Shown piece by piece: positions 35,635 through 46,975 of a stretch of 64,000 bases of DNA. The position numbers and the translations under genes were made by a program. Origin of the DNA: Fragum whitleyi. Lineage: Eukaryota; Mollusca; Bivalvia; Cardiida; Cardiidae. Numbering within the stretch: position 1 is the stretch's first letter; each line of letters begins with the position of its first letter. The stretch is from NCBI GenBank assembly GCA_948146395.1, contig OX411543.1:72282948-72346947 (forward strand), read 5' to 3'. Under the pieces are notes generated by a model. The model made no database searches. It was not told where the DNA came from and saw nothing but the letters and a program-made list of their open reading frames with translations.

Positions 35635-38151
35635 ACTATTATCGGTGGGTTACCAAGATCCGTTTCTTCAGCTTAATTACCACCCAACAAATTAAAGTTC
35701 AATCTAAACATGTCGACTATCTATAAAAGTGAGTAGATATAAAAAAAATGCTGACTAGCCTTAAGGTAGCATTGGGTACATGTCGTCATTTTTTCCGCCC
35801 AATGATCTTTTTCTTCTTTACATATGTTATAGACTAATATTGTATAGACATTATATCAAAATTTGAAGGTACCTTTCCATGCTCGCTTTCAGGCTAGAGT
35901 TTTCTGTCCTTTAGCGGTACTTGCCATTTTTCAGTAAAACGTCCATATACGTTTCAGGTCTAGTATAAACTCAGTATCAGCTGATAGCTAGAAAACACAT
36001 ACATGCTGATAGACCTTGTACATGTACATAATGGTTGTTGCCAAGGCAATTTCTCTTTGACCAATTGCATTTGCAAAATATGCCTTAATTAGTTAAAAAT
36101 GCACACATTTTTGTAATTTTAAGGGGGAAATGCCACAAAAACCTATGCGTTGAAGAAAATACCAAATGGATTTTTCTGATATGTTTAAAAAACTATATTT
36201 TCCCTTTATTTGGTATACAAATCAGTATTTCTTTCCATGCATATAATGAAGATTTACCTTATCTTATATTGACCCCTCCTTATTGAATAACACTAATGAC
36301 GTATTGTTTTTGTTAAACTGAATGATGCAGGTTTTCATTTGATATCAAATGTTAAAAAGAACCTTAGTAATGAAAGGGCTAGGTACGTTTTGGGCCGATT
36401 TGGCCCATATTTTCGAGAAAAACTTTTCGACGACGACCCTATTCCTTTTTATGCCAGTTCGATAGCAAGATGACCAAAGATTGGAAAAACGCAAGTTTGA
36501 TACGACGAAACGTCGCCAAAGTGACGTCGCTAGTGACAACGAACGTTCCTTAATACCCGAAATTAAGCTATTATTGAGTATTTATAAGAATTGATCGCGT
36601 TTTTCGACGACTGTGCGTTCTGCAACCGAGTAGATAATTTTATAATGGTATGGCAACTTTTCACACTGAATCATAATATGCAAAATTCAGCTCGGTTGGC
36701 GAATGCACAAACAGTGAATTTTAATAAAATAGGTGTTTCAAAATGACGTTTGACAAACTTACGTTTACAAATGGCGGACGTTACCGATGAGAACGTAATG
36801 CAACCCATATGATACAAACCTGAAAACTCAGGCCGACCCGTCCATCCAATTTATTACGCATTTTAGATGAAATATTTAGCAAACACCAAACTTTCTTACC
36901 TGGTGAAAAGGACAGTACTTTCGACACAGATATGCAAACAAAATATCGAAACTGCTGATTAAAGGCGTAGACAACAGCCAAATGTAGATGAATGCTAGAT
37001 TATATACAACAACATTCAAGTACACACGATAACTAGCGCCCAATGCCAGAGTCTGTAATCTTGAAGAAATGACCAGATGAATATCCTTTTAAGTCCAATG
37101 AATAAAGAATGATACACAAATAGAGTCTGAAATCCTCTCCCTATTCCTTTCGCTGAATTTTTAACTGCACGCGTGCTAGACAAGAGAAATAGCACGTTAC
37201 TATATGTACATACAGGTAATAACCTTTAATCCCTTTGTTTACAAATACACCCCGAGACTTTATGACGTCAAAAAGCATCTGTGACGAAATTATTAAGCAT
37301 AGATAACTGCTACATATTTCAGATAGTACACACCAACGAGTCGTTTCCCTTAACGGTAGTTTAAATAATCCGAGTCCACTAGGCCTCCTATTCCATAACT
37401 TGAAAAAAATATTAACTAAAATTGTCTACAGTCAGAGGTCTATATTTATTGCATTTCGACTTCAGATTAATCATTTGTCATAAAGTCGTCATTAAAAACG
37501 ATGAAAATGATAGTTATGTACAATACTAAAATTATGTTTTCGTGTAAAAGCTCAATACAGGTTTGCGCATTTCGCTACGTTTTATTATATCACACTATTT
37601 CGTAAGTGGAAATAGAAACCCTATATCGGTTTAAACCTACATAATATTTCTTCTTCAATGATCAAGTTTTCGATCAGAGATTAAAACTACATTTAACTTT
37701 TAAAAGGCATCTTCGACTGAAGACAATATATCCATGGGCCACAGGTAATCCCGCAATTCACGGGGAAAAAAGAATTGCTAAATTCTACGGGGAAAGGAAC
37801 ATCGCAACATCTCCGTTTCCCTTCGTGTTTCTCTTCTATATTCATTAAACAGTTTGCAAAAATCTAAACTTGTCACCTACGTTTATGTTATGTGATAATG
37901 GATTAAACTACTAACTTTAAATTCTTTTTATTCTTTTTATTATCAAATGCGCCCATCATTTCTGGTCAGAATAAAGGGAAAGTATGTGTGCTTATATTAA
38001 TCGTTTTGATGTCAATTTTCTACATCGTTGTCGTTTGACGACCTAAAAAAGCGAATCTTCAGCTTAACTGGCGTTATAGATCCTCTAGATGACCATGCCT
38101 TAAACTGTTTGTATGGATTCTATATCACAAGAGCAATCTATTCTCTCAGAA

Positions 38152-38168
38152 GGGGGGGGGGGGGGGGG
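38152..38168 (+). repeat. Poly-G run (17 G)
   Basis: Uninterrupted G tract, absent from the sister element at 29320 (AAGGGGGACC). It is a potential G-quadruplex or slippage site. A second run of 11 G is at 41160-41170. Confidence 0.9.
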
Positions 38169-38567
38169 AGTGAGTTCAATTTTGAAATATTTACGTAGTA
38201 TCTATGATTTATTGCATTAGATGTTTTTTTACTGTCAAGGGGCTACCATCGGGTATCGAACAGGAGACCTGTTATAATTCTATACCCCTCGAATTGATAG
38301 ATCGGGGCACATTATATTACCGTTGTCCATCTGTCTGTCCGTCCGTCCGTCTATTTGTCCATCTGTCTGAATAACTTATAAAACAAAACACTTAACATTA
38401 CAAGTAAAGTCGACGCAATTTCAAAAAACACAAACAAACAAAACCATCACTGATTTTAACCTTTTTATTTGCTTGATTATTTTGTTTTTAATTGCTTGGT
38501 TGGTTGTTGCCTTCAGGATAATGAAAGATAGGCGATTGCCACAATTTTGATTTAAAAAAAGTCGGAC

Positions 38568-38815
38568 TGTCTATCTAGATGTTCCAGGTTCGATCCTCGA
38601 CGGCGGCACTCATTCTTTCCGAATATTTGTCTCTCACCAATGGGTTGATAATCGTATACTTATGTGAGATGGCAGCTGGAGGCTAAGAAAGGATGTGATG
38701 GTTGTACTGGTGAGAGAAATACCAGGAAACCATTGTTAGGTGCTCCAGCCGCCGCGATATAACTGAAAAAATACTGAAAGCGGCGTTAAACTCCATTCAA
38801 TCAATCAAGCAAGTA
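38568..38815 (+). mobile_element. tRNA-derived SINE, best-preserved copy
   Basis: The head has CGGACTGTCTATCTAGATG and GGTTCGATCCTCG (B box). The body is 'ctctcaccaatgggttgata', 'gagatggcagctggaggcta'. The tail is 'gcgatataactgaaa...gcggcgttaaa' followed by (atca)n. It is inserted in TIR element copy 2 and absent from copy 1. Confidence 0.75.
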
Positions 38816-40910
38816 CACGCCCATTCCCAAAAAACACTGCGAAAACCGCCAAACTTTCGGGCCGAGTTTCGGAAAATTGATTTCTCTAAAAGTCGCATAT
38901 ACCCCGATTTCAGAGAAATTGCTTCACAATCTCTGATGAAATTTTCCCTATTTTTACAACCGAAAGTATATTATTCCTGCAACACCACACAAATACTTAA
39001 GTTACGGCGATTGGCTTCATTTACGAGATTAACTGAAGATCGAAAAATGCATCAACTCTTGAGACCTACCTTATCAATTAGCGATTGTAGTGACTGTATA
39101 ATTTACACAGATTGTAATAAATTTTCTACTTTGTTTATATCTAAAACTGTATCTAAAATATTTTCATAAATATTTTCTTGAAAAAAAAAACACCGCGGGA
39201 TTGATTTTTCTGTAGGTCATTTCTAGTTACGACGATTTCATTTTCCACTGACGAAAATAAATAAAATCTTTAGTCGGACACATGATATTTTATTAATACT
39301 GATACTCATAAGAAACAACCGAATAGAAAGAAGTAACCGATATTTCAATTCTTATTTGTTTCAATGATTCGAAATATAATCCAAGTGGCTATTTGAGCAA
39401 TTAGGCATTTTAGTCTCGTATTGAGTCAAAGGATGCGGAACAGTTTATTTCACGTAGAGTGTGAACATGTGATCAAAGACGCCGTCGGCTATTTTTGGCA
39501 GAAATTTCAAAGCTTGCACGCGGCTTGTGCTTGTCCATGATGTTAAACCCTTTTCATTATTAGGATAAATTCATGATTTAGTCGTTTCTTGTGGCTACGA
39601 TACAGATTTCAAAATCGAGGAAAACGGGACTGTTGATATTATTTTTGCAGCGGGTAGGCGATTACAATTGGGCATACTTTCTTATTACGGCTTAATTTAT
39701 ATCTTGTCAGTTCGGTTTTTTAAATATACGAGAAGTAATCAATTGGTACCAATTAAAATACGAAGTTTATAACAAAATAAATGCGTTCGACGGCTTGAAT
39801 CAGATATGGGTACGATCTTTTCGGGTCATAACAACGACATGCATGATTTTATAATCTGTGAAAACGAAGAATAAAGCAATATTCTAAGACTCGAAAATCA
39901 TTTATCTTACACTTTTATTTATCAAGTAATTTCAATTTTCCTCACCCATGTCTGTGTTCAGTCTGAAAAGAATAAAACTGTATATACAATTTTTTTGACA
40001 TTAAAAGACGATCGCCTGGCATTGGTTTTTTCGCTTTATTGCATAGATTTCAGAGACTAAATAATACAGCAAGATCGTCGGCGCTATTACTTGCCGAAAT
40101 CAAAAGGTTTTGTTTTCGGTCATCGTACCAGAAAGGGAATTGTTTAGCTATTTTAATGGTCAATTAACACTCAATAAATTACAGAAATCGATTAATGGTA
40201 GAGAATATACACATTGCCGAGAATAAACACGAAGCGAGGTTTTGTAAAGTAGCTCAACGCTCATTTTAATGAAAAACGTGGAGAGTGAACAACTTCCGTG
40301 GTCTGAGTAGTGTCAATATAACGTATACATCTTTGTCGATCATGACTATTTTAATGAAAGCCTGAGCGATTATCAGAATTAATAAGCGTACAGTTATTTG
40401 GTGGTTGAAACTATTTTTCGGGAATTGTATAAAGTACTCTAATTATACGAGGAGAAACGTTACCATATGAGAACGTGACGTTTGTACGTCATTGACGTCA
40501 TTTTATCGTAATAATTGTTAAAGGGTTGTTGTCTTTAGGAAGGTATAACTTTCGCTATAAGCATCCTATTCACATAAAATTTTCACTGAGATCTCTTACA
40601 AAGATTTTTATACAATCACCCAAATTTAAATAATTTTGTGATAGGCCAAAATCGACCCAAAACGTACCCAGCCCTTTGTTCTATGTTATTTACATAAGCA
40701 GAATCTTATTAAAACCGATCTTTTTAAACAACGCGCAAAAAGCCGTAAAATAAACGAAAACCCACTTCAGGTTTATAGAGTCGGGAGACAGCTGTCCATT
40801 GTCACCTAAACATTAAACGCAACACACCGTTACTTAGACTCCGCCTTGTCGGGAAAAAGGTCATGGATTTTATACTGGTGCAAATATAAGATATGCTCTA
40901 TCGTTCTTAG

Positions 40911-41087
40911 GTGGTTCCTCAGGTGGTTCCGGGGGTTCATCGGGTAGTTCCGGAGGTTCATCGGGAGGTTCCGGGGGATCATCGGGAAGTTCCGGAGGTT
41001 CATCGGGAGGTTCCGGAGGTTCATCGGGAGGTTCCGGAGGATCACCAGGAGGTTCCGGGGGTTCATCAGGCACAGGAGGATCGACAG
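40911..41087 (+). CDS. Exon: Gly/Ser-rich linker 2
   Basis: The acceptor is ...CGTTCTTAG and the donor GTAAAT. The exon has 59 codons, phase 1-1. It is Gly/Ser in seven-residue units with one Pro and several GSS variants, ending GTGGSTG like linker 1. It links CBM14 module 5 to the C-terminal Cys-rich modules. The upstream 50 bases are nearly the same as those of linker 1, so both exons use the same inherited acceptor. Confidence 0.78.
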
Positions 41088-41756
41088 GTAAATTTACTTA
41101 ATAAGCCTTATATCTATCAATAAAATAGAACGAAAATTATGCAAATAATATAATAAAGAGGGGGGGGGGGTAATTTTTATTTTATAAAGCTAATTTCGCC
41201 TCAATTATGAACGAAATCAACGATATAATTGACCTTATTCAATAAATCTATGTACACCCATAATTTTCTAAAAGTATATTTGTATATATCTTTATGGACA
41301 AATCAGATGCTTCCAAATCCACACAAACCAACACAATCATTGATGAATTTGTCAAGTTATTTCTGGCCCCGGCCAGGCATTGTTGCCAACTTTATCAGAG
41401 TACAGTTAACAACGTCGTGAAATTGACAAGGTGAATGATTTTGAATTGATTTAGGAATGAAATTGATTGAGTGTATGGAGCTAGTTTTGAAATAATTTAA
41501 TGGAAGGTAATCCAATATCGCCAATTTTGTTCAGCATGAACAAAATTAGCGATATTGAAAACCTCCTTTTAAATAAGATATGCAAACAAGTTCTATAGAT
41601 AGCTTCCTTTTTTTGAAGAACCTATTAAACGCTTACAATTTGAATTATGCAAGTGAGATTGCGATTTTCTCTATCCAAATTTATTTTAAATGACGTTGTT
41701 GATTCTATATTTTTCAATGGGCTTGAGCGTTTTTGAATGGTATGAGCGAGTGTTTG

Positions 41757-41814
41757 GAATGAATGAATGAATGAATGAATGAATGAATGAATGAATGAAT
41801 GAATGAATGAATGA
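41757..41814. repeat. (GAAT)n microsatellite 1
   Basis: Perfect tetranucleotide run grown from the 'ggaatgaatgaatgg' motif of M1. Confidence 0.9.
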
Positions 41815-41966
41815 AGCACTGAGTGAGCGATTTAGAATAGTTTTGATTGAGGTGAATGTCAATTTCAAGGTGTAATGAACTGTACTTGTATTTTGAATGA
41901 CGTTGTTGATTCTATATTTTTTCTATGGGTATTAGCGTTTTTGAATGGTATGTGTGAGTGTTTGGA

Positions 41967-42033
41967 ATGAATGAATGAATGAATGAATGAATGAATGAAT
42001 GAATGAATGAATGAATGAATGAATGAATGAATG
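41967..42033. repeat. (GAAT)n microsatellite 2
   Basis: A second, slightly longer run at the homologous position of the duplicated arm. Confidence 0.9.
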
Positions 42034-42284
42034 AAGCACTGAGTGAGCGATTTAGAATAGGTTTGATTGATGTGAATGTAAATTTCACGGTGTAAATACC
42101 TGTACCTCTCAGACAGCATTTTAGTCTTATCTCAATATTGACTAATCAAAATAGCCTAGAATAGCCTTTTCTAAGTCTACGCCCAGTTATTATCCGGGAC
42201 TGAAATAACTTGACCATCTGATATAACTGGCATTTATACCCACCCGCAACCTGATATAACTTTTTATCTTATAACTATACAAAT

Positions 42285-42585
42285 ATCCGTGTGATAACAT
42301 CCCGTATGATATATTTAATGATATCACATAGTTATTCTTAGAACAATGATATAATGCGGTTATTTTTAGAAACTTGCGTTTCAGTTAGAAACATCGACGA
42401 AAATAAGACAAGAAGAGGTTATAAGATAAATATAATACGTGCTTAGTGTGTTATATGAAAAAAATATCTAACTCGGTTGTGAGAATTGATAATTGTCTCG
42501 GCAGAGCCGCGACAATAATCAATTCTCCCAACCTGGTTAGATATTTTTATTCATACAAAACACTAAGTACGTATTATTTATTTAT
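42285..42585 (+). mobile_element. Foldback element, family F
   Basis: It shares the leader 'gataacatcccgtatgatat' and the hairpin 'gataattgtctcggcagagc' / 'cgcgacaataatcaattctc' with 15955 and 23036. It ends directly beside the 178-bp tandem duplication. Confidence 0.65.
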
Positions 42586-42595
42586 ATCTACAGTT

Positions 42596-42951
42596 TCTCT
42601 AAGCGGACTACCAGTTTTAGACTGGTCGCAATATCGACTTTCAAAACGGCATAGAATAGGCTATTCTGAAAGTTGACGAGGGGCTGGAAATAAGTTGGAC
42701 CTAAACTTCAGGCATGAACAGTTACTGCGACTATAAAATTAGAAGGGTCTGCCCAAAGATGGAAGGGAAGAAGTCTCTAAGCGGACTACCAGTTTTAGAC
42801 TGGTCCCAATATCGACCATCAAAATGGCATAGAATTGGCTATTCTGATAGTTGACGAGGGGCAGGAAATAAGTCGGACCTAAATTTCAGGCATGAACAGT
42901 TACTGCGACTATAAAATTACGAGGGTCTGCCCAAAGATGGAATGGAAGAAG
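42596..42951 (+). repeat. 178-bp tandem duplication spanning an exon start
   Basis: Units 42596-42773 and 42774-42951 differ at only a handful of bases. Each contains intron sequence, a splice acceptor (TTCAG|GCATGAACAG) and the first 60-odd bases of the next exon. Only the second unit continues into the full exon. Confidence 0.88.
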
Positions 42952-43138
42952 GCCAGTAACTGTGGGACCGGAGTAGACCCCAAAAAGGCTGCGTCTGTGT
43001 GCTTGTCCATGACCCAACGTCTCTCTACCCCAAGGAAAAGTGGTTTCGGCGTTTGCAAACAAGGGCGTGATTGGTATTATGATCATAAATCGGTTACAGT
43101 GAAAAAAGGCTGCCGAGCTAGTTTCGTGTTCTGTATGA
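42890..43138 (+). CDS. Exon: C-terminal Cys-rich module 1 (DUF3011-like)
   Basis: The acceptor is ...AAATTTCAG and the donor GTGAGT. The exon has 83 codons, phase 1-1, with seven cysteines. The second half reads ...RLST, then GVC..GRDWYY, then VTVKKGCRASF.FC, resembling the C-x-S / GVC / V-x-V-x-x-GCRA-x-F pattern of DUF3011 proteins (from memory of the family, unverified). The function of that domain is not established. It is not a CBM14 module because the spacing and the FY.C pattern are absent. An upstream decoy acceptor lies at 42711-42712. Confidence 0.75.
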
Positions 43139-43679
43139 GTGAGTATTTCTTTATATTGAATATGTTACGGATTAATATGATAATTATTATCAAAGTTTCA
43201 TTTCCGGTATACTTAAGGACAAAAGACTTGTCCGGTTTCATGAATATACAAATGAGGCGAAGTCTTCTCTTTATAAGATATCAAACACCAATGAATGTGA
43301 TATAATTTTAAAAGTGACGTTCAAACCTTTCAATCTAATGTAGTTATGTAAAGCTTTGATTCACGGCCTAGGAAACGTCGAAAGATGAGATTCGTAAGTT
43401 TCGAAAGTGACAACCTTCTCTTAGTGTACAAGGGCAAAATTTAAGGACCCTTAATCGTGAATACATGGACATATAATCCATCTGGTTGATTTAGGCAATA
43501 ATTGTTTTTTTAGAAAATGAAACAGTATATCGAAACAACGTTATTTCGAAAGTTGAAGCTAGCGTCGTTAAAAAAGCAACCTGTTGGAAACCCCGATGTC
43601 TGGAAAACAGTTCCATACACCATCAACTCGAGTATGACCGTCCGTGCGTCAACAATTTCTTTAAACATTTCCCATCCTA
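43139..43679. other. Intron, nothing recognised
   Basis: No exon or TIR was identified. The 'accgtccgtgcgtc' stretch at about 43637 is the leader of the following array. Confidence 0.4.
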
Positions 43680-44620
43680 AACAACTAGGCCAATCAAGCT
43701 GAAACTTGTCAGGGATGTTCATTGGGTGAAAGTCTCTAGAAGTTGTTAAAAGAATTTAATTTTATCAAAAAGTCTGGTTGCCTTGGTTACATAAAGGCCC
43801 GAAAATGCCAAAATTCTCCTCCTAAACCACTAGGCTAGTCAAGCTGAAACTTGGCAGGGATGTTGCTTGTTTGAAGCTCTTCAAAAGGTGTTAAAAGAGT
43901 ATAATTTCATCAAAACCTCTGGTTTCCATGGTAACCAAAAGGCTGAAAAATTGCCGAAAATTTCAAACAAAGAAAAAATTCTTCTCCTCCTTAACCTTTT
44001 TGCCAATGAAGCTGAAAATTTTGTAAGGATGATCCTGGAGTAAAGATCTTCAAACGTTGATAAAAAAATAATTTCATCAAAAACTCTTGTTTCCAAACGG
44101 AAAGTCTGAAAAATGGCAAAAATTGCCGAAAATCTTAAAAAAATCTTCTTCTCTTTAACAACTAGAAAAAACAAACTAAAATTTGGCAGGGATGTTCCTT
44201 GGATGAAGGTTTTTTTGAAATTGTTAAAAGAAATTAATTTTAGCAAAACTGCTGGTTGCCATGGTTACGCAAAGACCCAAAAATGCCAAAAATCTTAGAA
44301 AAAAATATTTTCTACTAAACCACTAGGCTAATCAAGCAAAAACTTGGTAGGAATGCTCCTGGGATGAAGCTCTTCAAAAGTTGTTAGAGATTTTACAATC
44401 ATAAAAAACTGATGTTTCTTTGGTAACGGAATGGCTGAAAAATGGCTGAAACTGCCAAAATCTTAGGACAAATTCTTCTCCTTTAAAACTATAAGGGCAT
44501 TCAATTTAAACTTAGCAGGGATGTTCTGAAGGTGTATGTCTACTAAAGTTGTTAAACAAAATTAATTCTATCAACATCTTTTGTTGCCATGGTAAGAGAA
44601 AGGTTCAAATTTACGAAAAT
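43615..44620. repeat. Leader-plus-array satellite (about 145-175 bp units)
   Basis: Six diverged units, each with 'cactaggctagtcaagctga', 'aacttggcagggatgttcct', 'gaagctcttcaaaagttgtt' and 'ggtt.ccatggtaac', start at about 43680, 43826, 44000, 44158, 44320 and 44485. The unit is related to that in the array at 56350-57165 (opposite strand). It is intronic. Confidence 0.8.
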
Positions 44621-44955
44621 AAAAAAAATCAAAGTACAGTAGGATGAAATTCAAGTCTGTTTCTTTCAAAACTACCCAAAATGCACATCAAACAATCTCT
44701 GGTATTCACAACATGTTTGACAAGTTATGAGTTGACTTACGCAGGTGAGCGATATAGGACCATCATTGTCCTCTTTTTTTCTAATCTAGAGTGATAAGTT
44801 AACTCTTTTTGTGAAAACGATTTTGAAAAGCGACATTCAGTTTCACCTCAACTTGAACCAATTATTTTTTTTTTCAAATACGTGTTTGCGACGGGTCATA
44901 AATTCTTGTGTTTCATTCCTTTATAGTTTTGATATATTTTTTTTTTCGTTTTCAG

Positions 44956-45161
44956 AAAAATGTCAGCCTAAAAAGTCGAAAACGATCAATTGTAAGGAAA
45001 ATATCTGCCGTAGATTAGTGGGGAGAAAATACAAAATCATCGCCGCTACAAGGGTTCCAACAAAAGGACGATGCGATGACAGAGTTGTTTTTGGTGATAA
45101 TTATGTCGTGGTTCCGAAGGGGTGCCGGGGAAGTTACCATCTCTGTGTCATCAGAAAATAG
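44956..45161 (+). CDS. Terminal exon: C-terminal Cys-rich module 2 and stop
   Basis: A long T-rich tract and TTTTCAG precede the exon. With the split codon A|AA it reads K-K-C and continues 68 codons to TAG at 45159-45161. It has six cysteines. The end, VVVPKGCRGSYHLC, mirrors VTVKKGCRASFVFC of the preceding exon, so the two exons encode tandem repeats of one module and close the protein. The short basic tail (VIRK) has no anchor, consistent with a soluble secreted product. This exon has no homology to CBM14. Confidence 0.8.
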
Positions 45162-46579
45162 AACTCTAGCCGAGAATATATGTGCCTGTGCATGACACTT
45201 CCAACAATCTGACGTGATGTGAGATGCGATTTTTGAGCAGCCTAGACAGCCACATGGTTCAGTTAGAAGATTACCTGACTGTCTTTAAATACCTTGAGAC
45301 CTTATCTATCTCTAAAGTGCAAAGTGAAGGCTCTGGTAAGACTGTGTGGATGCACAGGTTTGCCAGAGTCTTTGCTTGGCACACATTTGAAATTGTTGAA
45401 AATGTTATGCACATGCTCATATATCGTTGTACCCGCCTCAAGTTGCATCAAAGATAACTATTGAGTAATTCTTAACAAACATGTAGATTTTTCCAATTGC
45501 CAATTGCCTTTGTTGATTCAGTTGAACCACAATGTCCTAAAATTTTGTCATTCAAAAATATCTGTGTGATTTTTTGTGAGATTTACTGGCGCTCTTATTC
45601 TACTGTCATATATTTCATTATGTACATATTGTCCGTATTGTATATTGTTGTACTTGGACGTACTAAAGGATATGTTCTGTTCTGAAACAACAGAATTGAT
45701 TTGCCGAAAATAATCCCAGGTTAAAATTCAACCAATGGTTTAATTTGGTGCAACTGGGTCCCGATTGCACTATTTACCTAACGGATAACGACTTTGCTAG
45801 TCTCTTCTCACTTCCTTTGGGTATTAATTTACTTATTTATTCATTTATTTATTCTTTTCTTTCGTGGCTTGCCCTTTTTCTGCAACCAGTTAATTTTGAT
45901 TCATTAGAAAATGACATGGGTATTCACTATGTTCATTTAAATGAAATTTCTGGTGGTATAAAGTAAAAGAAAGAATAAAAAAGGTCCAAAGTGAAATAAA
46001 AAAAATCTTATTGAAGACCTTATCTTCTTTTTTTAAATTCTTCCTTTTTTTTTTGATGGAAAATAATGAAGATCGTAAATATTCAAAAGAAAGTGAGTTG
46101 TGGCTTTTGTACATGTTTTTCGCTTTTGCTTTATTGTATAGTGGGCTGAATGTGTATGTATATGTGTGGGTACGTTTGTTTAATTTTCCTCCTTAAAGTC
46201 GCCTTCGTAATACCTAAATGATTAAGGAAAGGGCGATACTACATCTACAAAGAGGCCAGTTAAAGACTGGCCAATCTTTACATCATCACATTAAATAATG
46301 AATATGTACCGTGCTGCACTCTGAACTTAGATTGGTCCAGTGACTCGAGATTTCTTTACATGATGTGCAACAATTCGAGAGGTAAGCACACCACTATTGT
46401 AAGAGCCTTTATATTAAAAGGCACTTACAATAGAGTTGCACTGACCCCGGTATGTGACTGCTCAAGCTGCTCTATTTCTTAGCATATTGGCAAATACGCA
46501 ATCATTGTTAATTTCCCTTGTAACTCATATGGTATTTGTATGTGTTACGGAGGTGACTAAAACATGTAACTATCTAGTC
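45162..46579 (+). other. Probable 3' UTR and downstream flank
   Basis: AATAAA hexamers occur at 45973 and 45995, and a further one at 47507. Any could be the poly(A) signal of the chitin-binding gene. No other gene is seen. A small palindrome at about 46400-46440 (aagagcctttatatt / ggcacttacaatag region) is unassigned. Confidence 0.4.
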
Positions 46580-46975
46580 TAAAAAACTATCTGTGTATAT
46601 GTTGATGAATGTTTGTATGAATGTGTGAGTACGTGTGTATGGTTAGATATTTGTTGGTATGAATGTTTATCATTGTTACTTAATGTTTTGTTATAAGTGT
46701 GAGAATGGATGACTGTTTGTATGCGTGTTCATATTCTTTTGTATGTATGTTGATGAATGGTTGTTTAAAAATGTGTAAATATGTAGATGAATTTTTGTTC
46801 GTATATATGTCGATGAATATTTATCGGTATGCGTGTTTATGAATGGTTGAATGTGTGTTGTTGAATGTGTGTTTGTATGTATGTGTGTTGATAAGTGTTT
46901 GTTTGTATGTGTACTAATGATTGTTTGTTTGTATGGTTGTACCCGGATGAATGTTTGTATGAATGTTAAGTTACT
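46580..46975. repeat. TG-rich imperfect minisatellite
   Basis: Diverged units built from 'tgtttgtatgaatg' and 'tgttgatgaatg' repeat through this stretch. The Thr/His-rich ORF on the minus strand is an artefact of it. Confidence 0.7.

Larger units (their letters stand above)
36373..40677. mobile_element. 4.3 kb TIR element, copy 2
   Basis: The ends AAAGGGCTAGGTACGTTTTG (left) and the complement AAAGGGCTGGGTACGTTTTG (right) match copy 1. It is inserted between 'cttagtaatg' and 'gttctatgtt' of copy B. Copy A has about 16 other bases there, so the junction involved a small replacement. It holds a SINE (38568-38815) and a 17-base G run, and no transposase is visible. Confidence 0.72.
26420..41160 (+). 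repeat. Segmental duplication, copy B (14.7 kb)
   Basis: It is collinear with 16310-23890 but doubled in size by private insertions: the TTAA element (27020-32403), family N (35418-35634) and a 4.3 kb TIR element (36373-40677). It carries its own CBM14 and linker exons. Confidence 0.85.
41401..42105 (+). mobile_element. MITE family M1 with duplicated right arm
   Basis: The left end is ACAGTTAACAACGTCGTGAA. A first right arm ends at about 41883 and a second, tandem right arm at about 42105. Each right arm has an expanded GAAT microsatellite at the same site (41757-41814 and 41967-42033). The Ser/His/Ile-rich minus-strand ORFs here are only the microsatellite read backwards. Confidence 0.7.

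Noticed and set aside
41625..42119. Ser/Phe/Ile/His-repeat proteins on the minus strand
   Set aside because: Pure translation of the (GAAT)n microsatellites in a MITE.
43881..44298. Overlapping ORFs on both strands in the 43.7-44.6 kb region
   Set aside because: They come from the repeating satellite units and show the same periodicity.
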